Origin: Trichomonas tenax
Lineage: Eukaryota; Parabasalia; Trichomonadida; Trichomonadidae
Direction: 5' to 3'
Length of the DNA: 16,175 nucleotides
NCBI GenBank assembly: GCA_023091735.1
Contig: JALKBU010001130.1
Location: 1 to 16,175, forward strand
The stretch's first letter is position 1, and each line of letters starts with the position of its first letter. Below are positions 14,773 to 16,175 of this stretch, one piece after another. Made by a program: the position numbers and the translations under genes. The notes below the pieces were generated by a model. It did not search any database, was not told where the DNA came from, and saw nothing but the letters and a program-made list of their open reading frames with translations.

Positions 14773-15735
14773 TTAATAAGTAATACCAAATTCTTTAATA
14801 AGTTGAACATGACGATCAAAATTTAATAACTTGTCTACTTTATTCGCCAATTTTTGATTTTTGGTTCGATGACCGTTTGATATACAAATAGTTGTTGATT
14901 TTCCGACTTCATGTTGAGCTTTACCCAAACAGAAAATATATTTAAAATCATTATATTTATTAAATGATTTAATCATTTTATCGTCATATTTGATACAGTA
15001 TTTATAACAAACGGAAATGTAAATAATATAATATATTTTCTTTAATATTTTATTATCGATTTTTAACTTGTAATAATCTTCTTCTTTCGCTGTGTCAACA
15101 TCAACACTTTCGTCTATGAATTTATAAATGTCATCCATGTATTTCATTGGTAATTCCAGACATTCTTTCAAAATTTTACTCAATGGACAAAAGCTTATTG
15201 TACACAATTTATTCTCTAGAAATAAATATCGGCTCATTCTTCCATTACCATCGAAATGTGGATGTATTCGAATGTATAATAAATGCAATATAAAACCACA
15301 TAACATTTTATCTATTTTATTTTCGAATTGACATTCATGAAACTTATTTACCCATTCTTGTAAAGGACTCCGTCCACGGCGCAGAGCGCCATATTTAATG
15401 TTTATATATGCTTGTTTGGCACCAGTATAAATAGTTCCAAACATATCATTCACATATACTGCTTTATTTCTTTGGCATAAATATTTTGGTTCAATAATTT
15501 TATAAATTTTTTCAATATCATTGTCTTCTTTCATAATTTTTTCATAAATTTCCTGTTTCATATTTTCATTTTTTTCGAATTCATATGAATTCTTCAATTC
15601 ATCTATCACATCATCTGTATTTGTTTCATATGTGTATTTAAAATGATCAAATAAATTAGTATAATTTTCATGAAAATATTTGTCTGTGAATTCTATTTTT
15701 AAGTTGAGCGATTTAAAGAAATTTTCTATATTCAT
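14773..15735 (-). CDS. Fic domain protein, 320 aa
   Basis: Complete minus-strand frame, ATG at 15735, TAA at 14773. Residues ~100-170 form a Fic domain: flap-like strand GTIYTGAKQAYINIKYG, a helical pair and the signature IHPHFDGNGRMSR at 157-169, with His158 (catalytic base), Asp162 and the anion-binding GNGR. Fic enzymes usually AMPylate target hydroxyls, although some transfer other phosphate groups. I see no clear [S/T]xxxE(G/N) inhibitory helix. The N-terminal ~90 residues are charged and helical; the C-terminal ~120 contain a Cys/Tyr-rich helix and a basic end. Residues 116-124 (GALRRGRSP) come from a GC-rich twin-hairpin insert just after the flap, the region that docks targets in Fic enzymes. 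No lesions; one of the best-preserved genes here. Confidence 0.9.
   Translation of the reverse strand: MNIENFFKSLNLKIEFTDKYFHENYTNLFDHFKYTYETNTDDVIDELKNSYEFEKNENMKQEIYEKIMKEDNDIEKIYKIIEPKYLCQRNKAVYVNDMFGTIYTGAKQAYINIKYGALRRGRSPLQEWVNKFHECQFENKIDKMLCGFILHLLYIRIHPHFDGNGRMSRYLFLENKLCTISFCPLSKILKECLELPMKYMDDIYKFIDESVDVDTAKEEDYYKLKIDNKILKKIYYIIYISVCYKYCIKYDDKMIKSFNKYNDFKYIFCLGKAQHEVGKSTTICISNGHRTKNQKLANKVDKLLNFDRHVQLIKEFGITY
15365..15390. repeat. GC-rich twin-hairpin insert 6 (in frame in the Fic gene)
   Basis: GGAC-TCC-GTCC at 15365-15375, AC spacer, GGCGC-AGA-GCGCC at 15378-15390. Perfect stems, two 3-nt loops, near 77% G+C. It encodes nine residues between the Fic flap and the next helix without changing the frame. 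Confidence 0.8.
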
Positions 15736-15760
15736 TTAAATGAAGATAAAATTAATTTTA
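15736..15760 (-). promoter_or_regulatory. TTTTATCTTCATTT leader of the Fic gene
   Basis: On the minus strand the start is preceded by AATTTTATCTTCATTTAA. It shares TTTTATCTTCATT with the HNH gene leader and resembles a trichomonad initiator 9 bases from the ATG. Inference from similarity only. Confidence 0.4.
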
Positions 15761-15810
15761 GATAAAAAATATTTATGATATACTATCAACTAAACAGTAT
15801 TTCTGATGTA

Positions 15811-15933
15811 TAATCAACTTATAAAGTTACTTGAAAACATCAAAATTTAAGCATAAACGCCAAAAAATTATTTTTGATTTTATGAATTCTCAAATTCCTT
15901 TCGCTATCTTTTTTTAGTTAGTTAGTTAGTCAT
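15811..15933 (+). repeat. intergenic repeat, copy G (full length)
   Basis: AATCAACTTATAAAGTTACT, AAAACATCAAAATTTAAGC, TAAACGCCAAAAAATTATTT, then TTTTTTTAGTTAGTTAGTTA. The right end overlaps the last codons and the stop of the minus-strand gene at 15926, where TAA CTAAC TAAC follows. It is diverged from copies B-F by scattered changes and one short replaced block in the middle. Confidence 0.7.
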
Positions 15934-16175
15934 TAACGTCTTCATTCAATTTTAGAATTAATGGCTCTTCCTCGACTTCAATTGATTCAACAGTTGCTGA
16001 TAAATACATCGGGCAAAGTAATTTTATATCATGAAGGTTTGCATCGATGAGTCTGAATTCAATGTTCGACAGTGAATAAACAGGTAAATAAGATGAAAAT
16101 TCAATGTTTGAATTAACGATAGGGTAGTTTGCAGTGAATGAATTATTAATTCTCATCAGTATTTTTCTATCGCAA
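15926..16175 (-). CDS. 3' part of an element protein, possibly capsid-type jelly-roll C-terminus
   Basis: The frame is open from the right window edge to TAA at 15926-15928. There is an ATG at 16154-16156, but no stop precedes it within the window, so the true start is probably outside. The visible ~80 residues contain SLSNIEFRLIDANLHDIKL followed by a strand-like LSATVESI and an acidic end. The NIxFRLxDxxxxxIxL pattern resembles the last strands of penton/minor capsid proteins in adenovirus-like and Maverick elements. It is based on a short match and is tentative. Copy G of the intergenic repeat begins at its stop. Confidence 0.4.
   Translation of the reverse strand, partial: CDRKILMRINNSFTANYPIVNSNIEFSSYLPVYSLSNIEFRLIDANLHDIKLLCPMYLSATVESIEVEEEPLILKLNEDVND

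Noticed and set aside
568..15933. Repeats as a CRISPR-like array
   Set aside because: Copies are about 125 bp, diverged, in both orientations and kilobases apart, with no regular spacers.
1..16175. Terminal inverted repeats of a complete Maverick
   Set aside because: The first and last ~100 bases are not inverted copies of each other, and the right edge cuts a gene.

Overview
The window looks like part of a decayed Maverick/Polinton-type virus-like DNA element in the genome of an AT-rich protist. I see no introns, tRNAs, rRNAs or Shine-Dalgarno-type sites. Starts sit a few bases after A/T-only leaders. The recognisable genes are a typical eukaryotic element set: an rve-family integrase, the C-terminal half of a packaging-type ATPase (plus a second inverted copy of its end), a probable N-terminus of a protein-primed family B polymerase, a KilA-N protein, an HNH endonuclease, a Fic protein and a fibre with a phage-like tip. 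Two minus-strand genes have TCATT a few bases before the ATG, which resembles the trichomonad initiator. A trichomonad host is therefore my best guess, but it is an inference and other protists are not excluded. No terminal inverted repeats are visible, so neither end of the element is in the window.

Layout. Positions 1-430 hold a small chimeric ORF fused out of frame to the remnant of a short Cys/Trp-rich gene; a fuller paralogue lies at 1749-1997. Positions 733-4880 hold six plus-strand genes of unknown function, one of them broken, separated by AT-rich intergenic repeats. Positions 4977-6382 (minus) hold an HNH nuclease and a frameshifted amphipathic, Lys/Ala-rich protein. Positions 6423-7570 hold a broken integrase. 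Converging on it at 7577-10475 (minus) is one very long fibre gene split by one frameshift and one stop. An 18-bp spacer separates the fibre from a divergent possible structural gene (10494-11345). Positions 11346-11848 are gene-poor. Positions 11849-14574 hold a small broken gene, an inverted ATPase remnant, a broken KilA-N gene and a polymerase-N-terminus/ATPase-C-terminus deletion fusion. Positions 14773-15735 (minus) hold an intact Fic gene. At the right edge is the 3' end of a minus-strand gene with a possible jelly-roll C-terminus.

Two layers of structure run through the element. (1) Six GC-rich inserts of 26-29 bases stand out against the AT-rich background, plus one single-hairpin relative. 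Each of the six is two tandem hairpins with 4-6 bp stems and 2-4 nt loops. Stem sequences differ between copies while the architecture is kept. Four sit in frame inside coding regions (an unknown gene, HNH, fibre, Fic), one has put a stop into a gene, and one is intergenic. They resemble the mobile double-hairpin elements of fungal mitochondria or Rickettsia palindromic elements in form, and I regard them as the most interesting signal. (2) An intergenic repeat of about 125 bp occurs at seven loci in both orientations, often just 3' of genes, with two alternative ends (TAGTTAGTTAG or TACCTGGTA).

Most core genes are inactivated, so the element as a whole is probably dead. The unknown cluster, HNH, Fic and the gene at 10494 remain open. 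The intact and broken genes do not make a complete replication or packaging set: no full polymerase, no protease, no full ATPase and no recognisable major capsid gene are present.
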